From positions 1 to 14,762 of the forward strand of contig JAWLDT010000063.1 in assembly GCA_041686485.1 (NCBI GenBank): a DNA stretch of 14,762 nt, written 5' to 3'. Below are positions 1 to 6,849 of this stretch, piece after piece. The translations under genes were made by a program, and so were the position numbers. The notes beneath the pieces were generated by a model, which worked only from the letters and a program-made list of their open reading frames with translations, made no database searches and was not told the DNA's origin. Numbering within the stretch: the stretch's first letter is position 1; the number at the start of each line of letters is the position of its first letter. Source of the stretch: PUPG01 sp041686485 (lineage in GTDB: Bacteria > Bacteroidota > Bacteroidia > Bacteroidales > UBA7960).

Positions 1-1
1 A

Positions 2-136
2 TTTGATGTTGATTATGAAACAAATGCCTGGATTTACAAGGGGGTTGTTGGCGATCAGGGATTGATGGCCATTGAAGACGGATATTTTCCCCAGGCAGGG
101 CGGCAGTTTATGGCCGGGCTGAACCTGCGCTTCTAG
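2..136 (+). CDS. C-terminal end of an outer-membrane beta-barrel protein (probable TonB-dependent receptor), 5' truncated
   Basis: Frame 2 is open from the window edge for 44 codons to a TAG stop at 134-136. The peptide ends in a Gly-rich turn followed by QFMAGLNLRF, with a terminal Phe after alternating hydrophobic residues. That is the usual last strand (beta signal) of outer-membrane barrels recognised by the BAM complex, and the segment GYFPQAGRQFMAGLNLRF strongly resembles the end of TonB-dependent receptors in this phylum. The plug domain and nearly all of the barrel lie outside the window, so the substrate cannot be inferred. It could also be another barrel of the OmpA/porin kind. No clear terminator hairpin follows it. 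The next gene starts 165 bp downstream with its own candidate -7 element. Confidence 0.6.
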   Translation, partial: FDVDYETNAWIYKGVVGDQGLMAIEDGYFPQAGRQFMAGLNLRF

Positions 137-210
137 ACTACTTGTTTAGATTTTAGATGGCATTTTTTGTAAAAAATTCTTAAAATACAAAAAGCCCTGT
201 AAATTATTTT

Positions 211-218
211 TACCTTTG
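211..218 (+). promoter_or_regulatory. Candidate -7 element of the response regulator gene
   Basis: TACCTTTG matches the Bacteroidota -7 consensus TAnnTTTG and lies 84 bp before the ATG at 302. I see no TTG/TTTG -33 element at the usual distance of about 19-23 bp upstream, so this rests on one motif only. Confidence 0.35.
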
Positions 219-301
219 TGTTTGTTGTTTTGTCTCGGCATCTTGACTGATGGGTTGGATTATCATTTTGTATCCCATGGCAACATTATACATATAAGAT
301 T

Positions 302-1651
302 ATGGCCAATAAAAAGATATTGCTTATTGATGACGATCCGGTTGTATGCAGCCTGGCTTCCGGCATCCTTCGCAAAAAGGGTTATGAGGTTCTGACTGCC
401 AAAGAAGGGCAGGAGGGGTTGTCGCTGGCCCGTGACAATGAGCCTGATATGGTTATTGTTGACTATCAGATGCCGGGAATGTCCGGCATCGACGTGCTGA
501 ACCGGTTAAAGGAATTTGCACCAGAGCTTCCAGTTGTGATATTAACGGCTTATGGTGATGCTTCGCTTACCATCCAGTCCATTCAGACAGGTGCGTTTGA
601 TTTTATTGAAAAACCGATAAACCCGAAAGAGCTTCTGGAGGTTATTAAAACTGGTTTGGATACTGTAGCGAGTTCTGAAAAATATAAGGATGCCGTTACG
701 GGTGTAGACAGGATGCGGGATGAGAACCTGCTTGTTGGGAAATCCCGGTCTATGCGTAACATCTTTAAACAAATTGGACGTATATCGCAAAACAATGTCA
801 ATGTGCTGATCAGTGGCGAAGTGGGTACGGGTAAAGAACGGCTTGCCCGGCTGATCCACCTCTCAGGTAAGAGTAAGCATGAACCTCTGGTCTATTTGAA
901 TGCGGCAACGCTGGATGATGATTTTCTGTCAGATAATATTGCCGATGAAAGCGATAAAAGCAACGGCCGGCAACAGAATGTCATTCATGCAAAACTAAAT
1001 GAAGCCGGTCAGGGTTCCATTATGATCGATGAGGTTGATAAACTTACATCCGATATGCAGATTCGTCTGCTGAACTACCTGAATCAATATGGGTATGATA
1101 TAGATGGATCAAACAAGCAGCAGACCAGGGTTATCTCCATTACCTCCAATGAAATATCTGCGCTGGTTCGTCAGGGGCTTTTTTCGCAGGAACTGTATTA
1201 TAAATTGTCCGTCTTTTCCCTACACTTACCTCCCCTGCGTGAAAGAAAAGATGACATTGAACCATTGGTAAGCCATTTGTTGCAGGAAATCAACCCCATG
1301 GTGGATCACCACGTCACGCGTATTGAAGATGGCGTACTCCCCTTGTTGAAATCCTATGAATGGCCGGGGAATGTCCGTGAGCTTAAAAATGTTCTGATGC
1401 AGGCGCTGGTATTGTCACAGGGAGAAATTCTTGAAAAAAAATACATCAAGATAGACGGTCATACCGAGCAGAAGGAAACCCGGGAGCCTGATGACCAACC
1501 CCCCGTGCCTCTGGCTGAAGTTGAAAAAGAACATATCGATAAGGCACTTAGATATACAAACTGGAATAAACAGGATGCCGCCGCCTTGCTGGGTATTACC
1601 CGTCCGACACTCAATGCCAAAATCGAGAAATACGGGTTAAATCGATACTAA
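302..1651 (+). CDS. NtrC-family response regulator with degenerate AAA+ domain (no GAFTGA, no arginine fingers)
   Basis: A 449-aa protein with three domains in NtrC order. The receiver domain (about 4-118) has the acidic cluster D10-D12, phosphoacceptor D54 in VIVDYQMPG, T82 and K104, so it should be phosphorylatable. The AAA+ domain (about 143-375) has Walker A GEVGTGKE (172-179), Walker B GSIMIDE (238-244) and the sensor II motif WPGNVREL (354-361). The Fis-type HTH (about 405-446) has AAALLGITRPTLNAKIEKYG. The odd part is what is missing. Where sigma-54 activators carry ELFGHxxGAFTGA, this one has a hydrophilic stretch (about 207-226) without the motif. The residues matching PspF Arg162 and Arg168 are Ser295 and Lys301 in FSQELYYKL. 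By family knowledge, activators without GAFTGA do not remodel sigma-54 holoenzyme, so this is more likely a phosphorylation-controlled DNA-binding regulator of another polymerase form. No partner kinase is in the window. A strong terminator follows, so it is probably transcribed alone. Confidence 0.9.
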   Translation: MANKKILLIDDDPVVCSLASGILRKKGYEVLTAKEGQEGLSLARDNEPDMVIVDYQMPGMSGIDVLNRLKEFAPELPVVILTAYGDASLTIQSIQTGAFDFIEKPINPKELLEVIKTGLDTVASSEKYKDAVTGVDRMRDENLLVGKSRSMRNIFKQIGRISQNNVNVLISGEVGTGKERLARLIHLSGKSKHEPLVYLNAATLDDDFLSDNIADESDKSNGRQQNVIHAKLNEAGQGSIMIDEVDKLTSDMQIRLLNYLNQYGYDIDGSNKQQTRVISITSNEISALVRQGLFSQELYYKLSVFSLHLPPLRERKDDIEPLVSHLLQEINPMVDHHVTRIEDGVLPLLKSYEWPGNVRELKNVLMQALVLSQGEILEKKYIKIDGHTEQKETREPDDQPPVPLAEVEKEHIDKALRYTNWNKQDAAALLGITRPTLNAKIEKYGLNRY

Positions 1652-1677
1652 ATCCCCTCAGAAAATTTCATTTAATT

Positions 1678-1714
1678 AAAAAAGCTGGTCTGTGATAAAC
1701 AGGCCAGCTTTTTT
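1678..1714 (+). terminator. Intrinsic terminator after the response regulator gene
   Basis: Two 15-nt arms (1678-1692 and 1700-1714) pair completely apart from one G-U wobble, around a 7-nt loop TGATAAA. The GC-rich core AGCTGG/CCAGCT is followed by a run of six T. It sits 27 bp after the stop codon. Because the left arm begins with six A, it could also terminate transcription on the other strand, although no gene there needs it. Confidence 0.92.
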
Positions 1715-1738
1715 ACGTTATACAGCAGTTTTCGTAAA

Positions 1739-1773
1739 TATCGTTTATTTAAAAGTAAATAAAATATACGATA
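1739..1773. repeat. Imperfect AT-rich inverted repeat upstream of a promoter
   Basis: TATCGT (1739-1744) pairs with ACGATA (1768-1773), and TTTATTT (1744-1750) pairs with AAATAAA (1757-1763), with a 4-nt asymmetric bulge. It lies about 35 bp upstream of the -33 element at 1807. A regulator binding site is possible, but the low-complexity AT background makes chance pairing plausible. Confidence 0.25.
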
Positions 1774-1806
1774 ATTATGTTAAAAACAAAAAAAGTTTAC
1801 AAAAAA

Positions 1807-1839
1807 TTTGGTAATGTGAAAAATATTTTCTTATCTTTG
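1807..1839 (+). promoter_or_regulatory. Bacteroidota-type promoter of the small secreted protein gene
   Basis: A TTTG -33 element (1807-1810) is separated by 21 bp from TATCTTTG (1832-1839), an exact match to TAnnTTTG. The ATG follows 35 bp after the -7 element, leaving a leader of about 25-30 nt. This is the best promoter in the window for the housekeeping sigma factor of this phylum. Confidence 0.75.
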
Positions 1840-1873
1840 TATCAGAAGTTACAGAAACGTAAAAAAAGCTGTT

Positions 1874-2311
1874 ATGCGTATATTTCTCATCATATCGCTC
1901 GTCTTTGTTTCGCTTGCCATTGGGCTGCCTTCTGATGCATCTGCTCAGGCTAGTGCAAGTGTAGGTTATACCATTGTTGTTTCTGAAGATGCACTTGCAT
2001 CTAATAATAGCCCGAACCCGCGTGGAAGCATGCCGGAATTTCAGGAAGACCGCGAGACACGTGAGACACTTGAAGATCGGATGACAAATAGCACTTCCCT
2101 TTCGGTTAGCATGGAAAGAGAGGATGCTGAAGCCCATGGGGATTATCAGCAGTCTTTCGAAACAGAACTGAATCCGGCTAACTCGCATAATATACGCCAT
2201 GCCTTTGAACAAAGTGCAGATGCTCCCACCTCAGCAAACGCCCCTGTGCTTGCAGAAGAAATCAAACAGGAAGACGATGCTGAATATCGCGTGGTGATGG
2301 AGTTTAACTAA
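1874..2311 (+). CDS. Small secreted acidic protein of unknown function
   Basis: A 145-aa protein I do not recognise. Residues 1-24 form a clear Sec signal peptide: MRIFLIIS, a hydrophobic core, then cleavage probably after SAQA or ASA (about 23-26). The mature part is about 120 residues, hydrophilic and acidic, rich in Glu, Asp, Ser, Asn and Ala. It has no cysteine in the mature chain and no lipobox, so it is unlikely to be a lipoprotein. A short strand-like stretch ASVGYTIVVSED opens the mature protein and EYRVVMEFN closes it; the middle (about 45-125) looks disordered. There is no T9SS sorting domain, so the likely location is the periplasm or, by an unknown route, outside. It is monocistronic: its promoter is at 1807-1839 and the next gene is convergent. 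The reverse strand is also open over part of this stretch, but the signal peptide and promoter decide for the + strand. Confidence 0.7.
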   Translation: MRIFLIISLVFVSLAIGLPSDASAQASASVGYTIVVSEDALASNNSPNPRGSMPEFQEDRETRETLEDRMTNSTSLSVSMEREDAEAHGDYQQSFETELNPANSHNIRHAFEQSADAPTSANAPVLAEEIKQEDDAEYRVVMEFN

Positions 2312-2364
2312 TATCCCCGTTTTGTATTCTGAACAAACTTAATTATCGCCCAGGTTCGTGGGTC

Positions 2365-3420
2365 TTATTCCGGCTTTTTATGTATGGCGTAGTGGCGCCA
2401 TTTTTCAATAACCTGCTGCATGTCGGATGCAAGGGGAGAGTCGAATTGTAAATATGCCCCGGTAACAGGGTGCGAGAAGCCGAGTGTTTTTGCATGCAGG
2501 GCATGTCGCGGAAGGATGGTGAAACAATTCTTTACAAACTGTTTGTATTTTGTATAGGTTGTGCCCTTCAGGATTTGGTCGCCGCCATAGGTGTCATCAT
2601 TAAACAAGGGGTGTCCGACATATTTGAAGTGCGCCCTGATCTGATGCGTGCGACCAGTTTCGAGTTTGCATTCCACAAGGCTTACATAGCCAAAACGTTC
2701 CAGTACTTTATAGTGGGTTACCGCATGTTTGCCATAATCCCCGGCCGGGAATACGGTCATGACTTTTCTGTTTTTCAGGCTTCGTCCGATGTTGCCTGTG
2801 ATGGTGCCTGAATCTTCTTTTACATCGCCCCAGACCAACGCGTGATAAACCCTGTCGATCTCCCGGTCGTAAAATGATTTTGCCAGCTTTGTCTGTGCAA
2901 GTTCGGTTTTGGCGATCACTATCAGTCCGGACGTATTTTTGTCAATACGGTGCACCAGCCCGGGCTTTATTTCTTCTTCATTTTGATGAGGGAGGTTTTC
3001 AAAATGATATACCAGGGCATTGACCATGGTGCCGGTATAGTTACCATAACCGGGATGAACCACCATACCGGCTTCCTTGTTAACGATCACCAGGTGGTCG
3101 TCTTCGTATTCAATGTTCAGTGGTATGTTTTCAGGTAGCAGCTCAACTTCCCGGGGCGGATGAGCCATCACGATACTGATCTGGTCGCCGGGTTTGACCT
3201 TGTAATTGGGCTTTACTGCCTCTCCGTTTACCAGTATATTGCCTGCTTTGGCCGTGTTTTGAATTTTATTCCGGCTGATGCCCTCAATTTTCGCATACAC
3301 GTATTTGTCAATACGCAGCAGCCCCTGACCCTTATCTACCACAAAACGGTGGTGCTCATACAGGTCCTGCTCCCCCTGTTCATGATCCTGAAAATGCTCC
3401 TGCGGCTCCGTGGTTTCCAT
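2365..3420 (-). CDS. rluD: RluD-type 23S rRNA pseudouridine synthase (RluA family)
   Basis: A 351-aa enzyme that isomerises uridine to pseudouridine. In E. coli, RluD acts on helix 69 of 23S rRNA (positions 1911, 1915, 1917). Domain order fits RluD: a hydrophilic N-terminal extension (1-32), an S4 RNA-binding domain (about 34-95, with RIDKYVYAKI and GNILVNGEAV), then the catalytic domain. The family signature PGLVHRIDKNTSGL is at 153-166, giving D160 as the catalytic aspartate. The second conserved motif ETGRTHQIRAHF is at 254-265. The E. coli protein is about 326 aa; the difference is mostly the N-terminal extension. It is the last gene of the leftward cluster, 93 bp after the T9SS protein gene, and that spacer holds a REP-like hairpin. 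AAGGAG lies upstream of the ATG at a rather long spacing. RluA-family specificity is hard to assign exactly, but the S4 domain and length favour RluD. Confidence 0.93.
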   Translation of the reverse strand: METTEPQEHFQDHEQGEQDLYEHHRFVVDKGQGLLRIDKYVYAKIEGISRNKIQNTAKAGNILVNGEAVKPNYKVKPGDQISIVMAHPPREVELLPENIPLNIEYEDDHLVIVNKEAGMVVHPGYGNYTGTMVNALVYHFENLPHQNEEEIKPGLVHRIDKNTSGLIVIAKTELAQTKLAKSFYDREIDRVYHALVWGDVKEDSGTITGNIGRSLKNRKVMTVFPAGDYGKHAVTHYKVLERFGYVSLVECKLETGRTHQIRAHFKYVGHPLFNDDTYGGDQILKGTTYTKYKQFVKNCFTILPRHALHAKTLGFSHPVTGAYLQFDSPLASDMQQVIEKWRHYAIHKKPE

Positions 3421-3448
3421 ATATGTTGATTTTCTCCTTCGGGTGTTA

Positions 3449-3474
3449 GCTTCCCGCTTTTTTCACCGTTCACC
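3449..3474. repeat. Short heptamer-repeat traces (AGCTTCC and TTCACC-GTTCACC)
   Basis: The spacer upstream of rluD contains AGCTTCC at about 3449-3455 and a one-and-six-sevenths-unit run of GTTCACC at 3462-3474. These are the same heptamers that form long arrays at 7002-7029 and 7041-7131. Here too they lie beside a copy of the REP-like hairpin (3485-3508). Confidence 0.4.
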
Positions 3475-3484
3475 TTCTTCCTTT

Positions 3485-3515
3485 ACGCAGCCCAAGTGCT
3501 GCGTCTACCACTGTC
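3485..3515 (-). repeat. REP-like hairpin element, type A, copy 1
   Basis: A perfect palindrome with 7-bp arms (ACGCAGC/GCTGCGT, 3485-3491 and 3498-3504) around the loop CCAAGT. On the - strand it is immediately preceded by GTAG, the tetranucleotide typical of REP elements mobilised by RAYT (Y1-type REP-associated tyrosine) transposases. All 31 bp (3485-3515) are identical to 6804-6834. It lies between the T9SS gene, whose stop codon it touches, and rluD. It may form a hairpin in the transcript. Confidence 0.7.
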
Positions 3516-5520
3516 ACCGCACCACCACAAACCTGGAACTGCTGATCTTTTTATTCTGCGGACTGACAAGGCGCAGGAAGTAGATCCCGTTCGGCAGGGA
3601 TGACACATCAACCGTTGATGAAAAAGCCCCGCTGATTACCAGTCTGCCACGGGCATCAATAATTTGTATGTCAGCATTTGCGGTTGGAATATCCGGATCA
3701 TCAAGACGTATGTGCAGCTGCTGTCCGTTGACCGGGTTTGGGTAGAGTGTCATCGCCAGTTCCTCTGCCACCGGCGTGTGTGTGCCGGTGATCTGATCCC
3801 GTTTCATGACAGGCCGGATCATGGGTACGCCGGACTCCGTTGAATACAACCAGCCTTCGCCGCCCCCTGCATCGAAAAGAACGCGTTCGTTCATATTATT
3901 GGTCATGTCATAGCCTATGGCAATGGCTTTGTTAATGGTTACAGGATTTGCGTTTTGCTGCAGACCAACATAAAAGGTGTCTTCTACCAGAACCGGCTGG
4001 TCAGGTTCGATGCTTACAAATCGGTTTCTTTCAAAATCTGACATGGATAAAGGTTCCCCCGAGCGATAGAGCTCCTCCTCCGGGTCGAGGCTGTTCCATA
4101 CAATAAGGTCAAACATCGCCTCACCGGCCTGATCATTTAGGGTTTCTGCAAGAAAGACCTGAACAGCCTCGAGGGTGTCCGGGTGCTCGGCAAAAAACTG
4201 GACGGCCCGCTTTGGCTCAAAACCTTTTACGACCTGGATCAATTCAGGTTTGCCGTCATCATAGGCGAAGTAATTGGAGAATCGTTGTCTGTAGGCAATG
4301 GTGTCGTTACGCGGATACTTATCACCGGTGGCACCCTCCCTGAGGATGTGTACAATATGGAATTCACGCATGGTGGCCGGCGCTGTCGGCAGGGGGTTAT
4401 TCAGGACAATGGGTTCGCTATGCGGGGCATAATCCTGATAGCCGTCTTCAGCAAACGGGGAGATCACAAATGAGCCACCCGAGTTGGTTTTGAGGGTGTT
4501 GCCGTCTTCATCCTGAATAACATATTTATAGGTATAATTATAGGTGTTGTTATCCAGATTGGTGATGTTGTTTGTAAAATTATTGCGCAACACCTTTTCC
4601 GGGTTCGCTATATATTGTGACCAGGGCATGGCGGTCATGTTTCTCAGAATCGATTGCGCCGGTGAGGCAAAGGCAACATCATAATACGTGGAGTCGAATA
4701 CACTCCTGCCATGGTCCATATATACGTAGTCGAGGTTCCAGATGCTGCGTGTGCCGGAAAGGTTCCATTGTTCCCCCGAGGGTATGGCTGCCTCATTGCG
4801 GAAACGGAACCGGAAATCTTCCCTGAAATAGTCTTCATCGACAATGGGAATGGTCACACGTTTGAAGTAGGGGAAAGTATCCCGGGAGAATGCTTCGAGC
4901 TTTTCACCCTCGGCATGCCATACTTCCTGCCAGTTATCTGATTCCTTATCATTATTCATCTCATTATCATCCCTTGTAGATGTGCCATGTGTTTTGTTTT
5001 CACCATTATTGTCAGCAGGAAGATAGAACTCAAGGATCAGCTTGTCATTCTCAAGGGGATCACCACCCTGGCCCTGGGGTTGGTAATAGAAGCTCAGTAC
5101 GACCGAGTCGGCAGGGGTGAGCTCATCAAGCTGAATAGGATGGGAGGTAAGGTTATCGGCCCGGAATAGGATATTGTTTTGTTCTGCATCTTCATATATG
5201 TTGCCTTGCTCATCCAGCAGGTCAAAGGTAGCTGCATTGTATGTTTTCGGATGCACGGCATACCCGCTGTTGATGAAAACATCATTGTCGGCCCATAAAT
5301 TATTGTCCGGGTAGGGACCTTCATAGGTAAAGTCATCCCAGAAAGGCAGGGTCAGTGGCAGGTCAGTATCTTTTGTGGTTGTTAAATGGGTATTCAGGGC
5401 TTCTGCTGACTTTTCGGGGTTGTATTGCAAGGGCAACAAAACCTCCTGGGCATGTAAGGATGCCGGTAACATTAACAGCAACAGCAACAGCAACAAGGGC
5501 AATACAGACTTTATTCGCAT
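3514..5520 (-). CDS. T9SS type A sorting domain-containing secreted protein of unknown function
   Basis: A large secreted protein without a recognisable catalytic domain. I choose the ATG at 5518-5520 (668 aa) over the longer frame from 5571. It lies 4 nt after the stop of the PASTA gene, avoids a 47-nt overlap, and begins directly with a signal peptide (MRIKSVLP, a run of eight Leu, cleavage near HAQ). The mature start contains LPFWDDFTYEGPYPD and a pattern (IN.GYAVHP.T.NAATFDLLD) that I recall from conserved Bacteroidota exoproteins of unknown role. The middle looks beta-rich. The last about 80 residues are a T9SS type A domain: TLYPNPVNGQQL, a DARGRLV strand, LPNGIYFLRLV and a basic end RFVVVR. 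By family knowledge this directs export through the type IX system and often anchoring to the surface. Its position in a wall-related gene cluster hints at a conserved envelope role, but the sequence does not show which. Confidence 0.85.
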   Translation of the reverse strand: MRIKSVLPLLLLLLLLMLPASLHAQEVLLPLQYNPEKSAEALNTHLTTTKDTDLPLTLPFWDDFTYEGPYPDNNLWADNDVFINSGYAVHPKTYNAATFDLLDEQGNIYEDAEQNNILFRADNLTSHPIQLDELTPADSVVLSFYYQPQGQGGDPLENDKLILEFYLPADNNGENKTHGTSTRDDNEMNNDKESDNWQEVWHAEGEKLEAFSRDTFPYFKRVTIPIVDEDYFREDFRFRFRNEAAIPSGEQWNLSGTRSIWNLDYVYMDHGRSVFDSTYYDVAFASPAQSILRNMTAMPWSQYIANPEKVLRNNFTNNITNLDNNTYNYTYKYVIQDEDGNTLKTNSGGSFVISPFAEDGYQDYAPHSEPIVLNNPLPTAPATMREFHIVHILREGATGDKYPRNDTIAYRQRFSNYFAYDDGKPELIQVVKGFEPKRAVQFFAEHPDTLEAVQVFLAETLNDQAGEAMFDLIVWNSLDPEEELYRSGEPLSMSDFERNRFVSIEPDQPVLVEDTFYVGLQQNANPVTINKAIAIGYDMTNNMNERVLFDAGGGEGWLYSTESGVPMIRPVMKRDQITGTHTPVAEELAMTLYPNPVNGQQLHIRLDDPDIPTANADIQIIDARGRLVISGAFSSTVDVSSLPNGIYFLRLVSPQNKKISSSRFVVVR
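5474..5497 (-). repeat. Hexanucleotide microsatellite in the signal peptide coding region
   Basis: AACAGC is repeated three times with a fourth, imperfect copy (AACAAG). On the coding strand it reads as alternating Leu codons and forms the core of the T9SS protein's signal peptide. Gain or loss of a unit would stay in frame and change the length of the hydrophobic core by two residues. Confidence 0.6.
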
Positions 5521-5524
5521 AGGA

Positions 5525-6550
5525 TTAATTGTCATCATTATCGGGTTCCTCGGGGTAACGGTACCAGACATTCACAGATTCACCTTTCGGAATGATTTTG
5601 CCCTCCCGGTGTTCGGGTTCCTGCCTGAATACCCTGGCACTATCGCGGGGCACGCCATCCTCAAAGGCTTCCATGCCCAGCTCCAGTTCGGCTTCCTGCA
5701 GGATATCCCGGACCTCTTCCGGTGTTTTTCCGGCAAGGTCGGGCATTGGAACGGACAGCAATTGTTCAAGGTATTCCTCAAAGTCAAATTCATCCGCTGA
5801 ACGGTAATAAAGGTTTACCGTGCTGCCTGCTTCCAGGTATTGTTCTTTATCCAGTGGGTCGGGTTCCTGCAGGTACACCTTGATATTCTCTTCATTGTCA
5901 TCCATATAGGTTTCTTCACCTATATTGAGTGCGGCGTTGTTAAGGCTTCTGATAGCTTCTTCGCGCGGCATGCCGATTACAAGCGGCACCTGGGTTACAT
6001 TTTCGCCCAGTCCTTCACCAAGCACAAGGTCGATGGATGTCCTTTTTTCCACAGGAGTGCCCGGTTCTATGGGACCATCTTCATATTTTTGTTCCAGTAC
6101 GGCATTGCGTGCGATATCCGGCTGGTACTCCAGCCGCCCGACTTTTAAACCGTGGGTTTCAAGGATTGTCATCGCCTGGCGTCGCGAAAGGTCAACCAGG
6201 TTCGGCATAGGTACCATTTCGGGAATTTCTGCTACCGTCGTTAAATAAATGGTGCGGTTGCGCTTCACTTCTGTTCCTGGTGAAGGATCCTGCCTGGCAA
6301 TGCTGCCCGGCTCCCGTTCTTCATCAAAAATGGAATCATTCACCACGTAACGGAGGTCTTTGTCCGCCAACAATGTTTTTCCCTCCTCCAGCTGAGTACC
6401 TTCAATGTCAGGGACCTCTATACGGTGTCCGTGAAGGGTATAGAGATCCAGCAGCTTTAATGTACCCCATATGATCACCACTGCCAGGGCGGCGGCATAG
6501 ATCAATTGGCGAAGAAAAAATTTACTGGTAATGAAACTCCGGATATCCAT
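5525..6550 (-). CDS. Membrane-anchored protein with four PASTA domains and no kinase
   Basis: A 341-aa protein. A short cytoplasmic N-terminus (1-14) is followed by one transmembrane segment (about 15-35, LIYAAALAVVIIWGTLKLL), so the rest is periplasmic. Four PASTA repeats follow at about 45-106, 112-178, 187-250 and 267-331. Each starts with a VPxxxG/VPMP-type strand, has the helix with the E/A...L pattern, and ends in a strand such as TIYLTT, SIDLVLG, VNLYYRS or VNVWYR. PASTA domains occur in PknB-type kinases and in some penicillin-binding proteins, where they bind or sense peptidoglycan. Here there is no kinase or transpeptidase domain, which is normal for Bacteroidota homologues; two or three repeats are more usual than four, as far as I recall. 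It lies between ddl and rluD. Its stop is 4 nt before the T9SS gene, so the two are probably translated from one message. A candidate promoter and an inverted repeat lie directly upstream. The exact role is unknown; peptidoglycan-linked sensing or scaffolding is the best inference. Confidence 0.88.
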   Translation of the reverse strand: MDIRSFITSKFFLRQLIYAAALAVVIIWGTLKLLDLYTLHGHRIEVPDIEGTQLEEGKTLLADKDLRYVVNDSIFDEEREPGSIARQDPSPGTEVKRNRTIYLTTVAEIPEMVPMPNLVDLSRRQAMTILETHGLKVGRLEYQPDIARNAVLEQKYEDGPIEPGTPVEKRTSIDLVLGEGLGENVTQVPLVIGMPREEAIRSLNNAALNIGEETYMDDNEENIKVYLQEPDPLDKEQYLEAGSTVNLYYRSADEFDFEEYLEQLLSVPMPDLAGKTPEEVRDILQEAELELGMEAFEDGVPRDSARVFRQEPEHREGKIIPKGESVNVWYRYPEEPDNDDN

Positions 6551-6578
6551 GATATGATAGTAAGCGTCTACAGAATGA

Positions 6579-6586
6579 CAAAAGTA
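6579..6586 (-). promoter_or_regulatory. Candidate -7 element of the PASTA gene
   Basis: On the - strand this reads TACTTTTG, matching TAnnTTTG and identical to the -7 octamer of the protease gene at 14484-14491. The PASTA start codon is 28 bp further on. No TTTG is visible at the -33 distance; an inverted repeat sits there instead (6604-6621). Confidence 0.45.
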
Positions 6587-6603
6587 ATATAAAATGCTGA
6601 TTC

Positions 6604-6621
6604 GATCATGTTGTCATGATC
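6604..6621. promoter_or_regulatory. Perfect inverted repeat at the -33 region of the PASTA gene (possible operator)
   Basis: GATCATG and CATGATC, 7-bp perfect arms around TTGT. It begins 17 bp upstream of the -7 element on the - strand, so it covers the place where sigma region 4 would bind. No T-run follows on the side that would make it a terminator. Operator function is an inference. Confidence 0.4.
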
Positions 6622-6803
6622 ATTGTAATATGATAACCTCACAAACACGTAACGTTGTTTTGGTCATTTTATGTTTTTATGAACAAAAATATGTTTCCTT
6701 TGGGTTTCTTTCTGACAACCCGGAGACTTCCCTGTCTTTCACTTTTTTAAAATTTTGTATGTTTATGAACTACAGCGTATTGTGGTGTTCTGTTTTTAAG
6801 GTC

Positions 6804-6834
6804 ACGCAGCCCAAGTGCTGCGTCTACCACTGTC
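6804..6834 (-). repeat. REP-like hairpin element, type A, copy 2
   Basis: Identical over 31 bp to 3485-3515. The arms ACGCAGC (6804-6810) and GCTGCGT (6817-6823) enclose CCAAGT, with GTAG directly before the palindrome on the - strand (6824-6827). Both copies have the same orientation and lie in spacers of the same leftward gene cluster. Confidence 0.75.
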
Positions 6835-6849
6835 TTTTTTTGTAAATGA

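Noticed and set aside
1775..2212. 145-aa reading frame on the - strand over the small secreted protein gene
   Set aside because: It has no promoter and a composition typical of antisense frames. The opposite frame has a signal peptide and an excellent promoter.
2345..2365. Possible terminator hairpin (CCCA/TGGG) between the convergent genes
   Set aside because: The stem is only 4-5 bp and no proper T-run follows on either strand.
6594..6845. 83-aa + strand frame in the AT-rich spacer
   Set aside because: Cys/Phe-rich low-complexity sequence with no promoter or recognisable motif, and it runs into a REP-like element.
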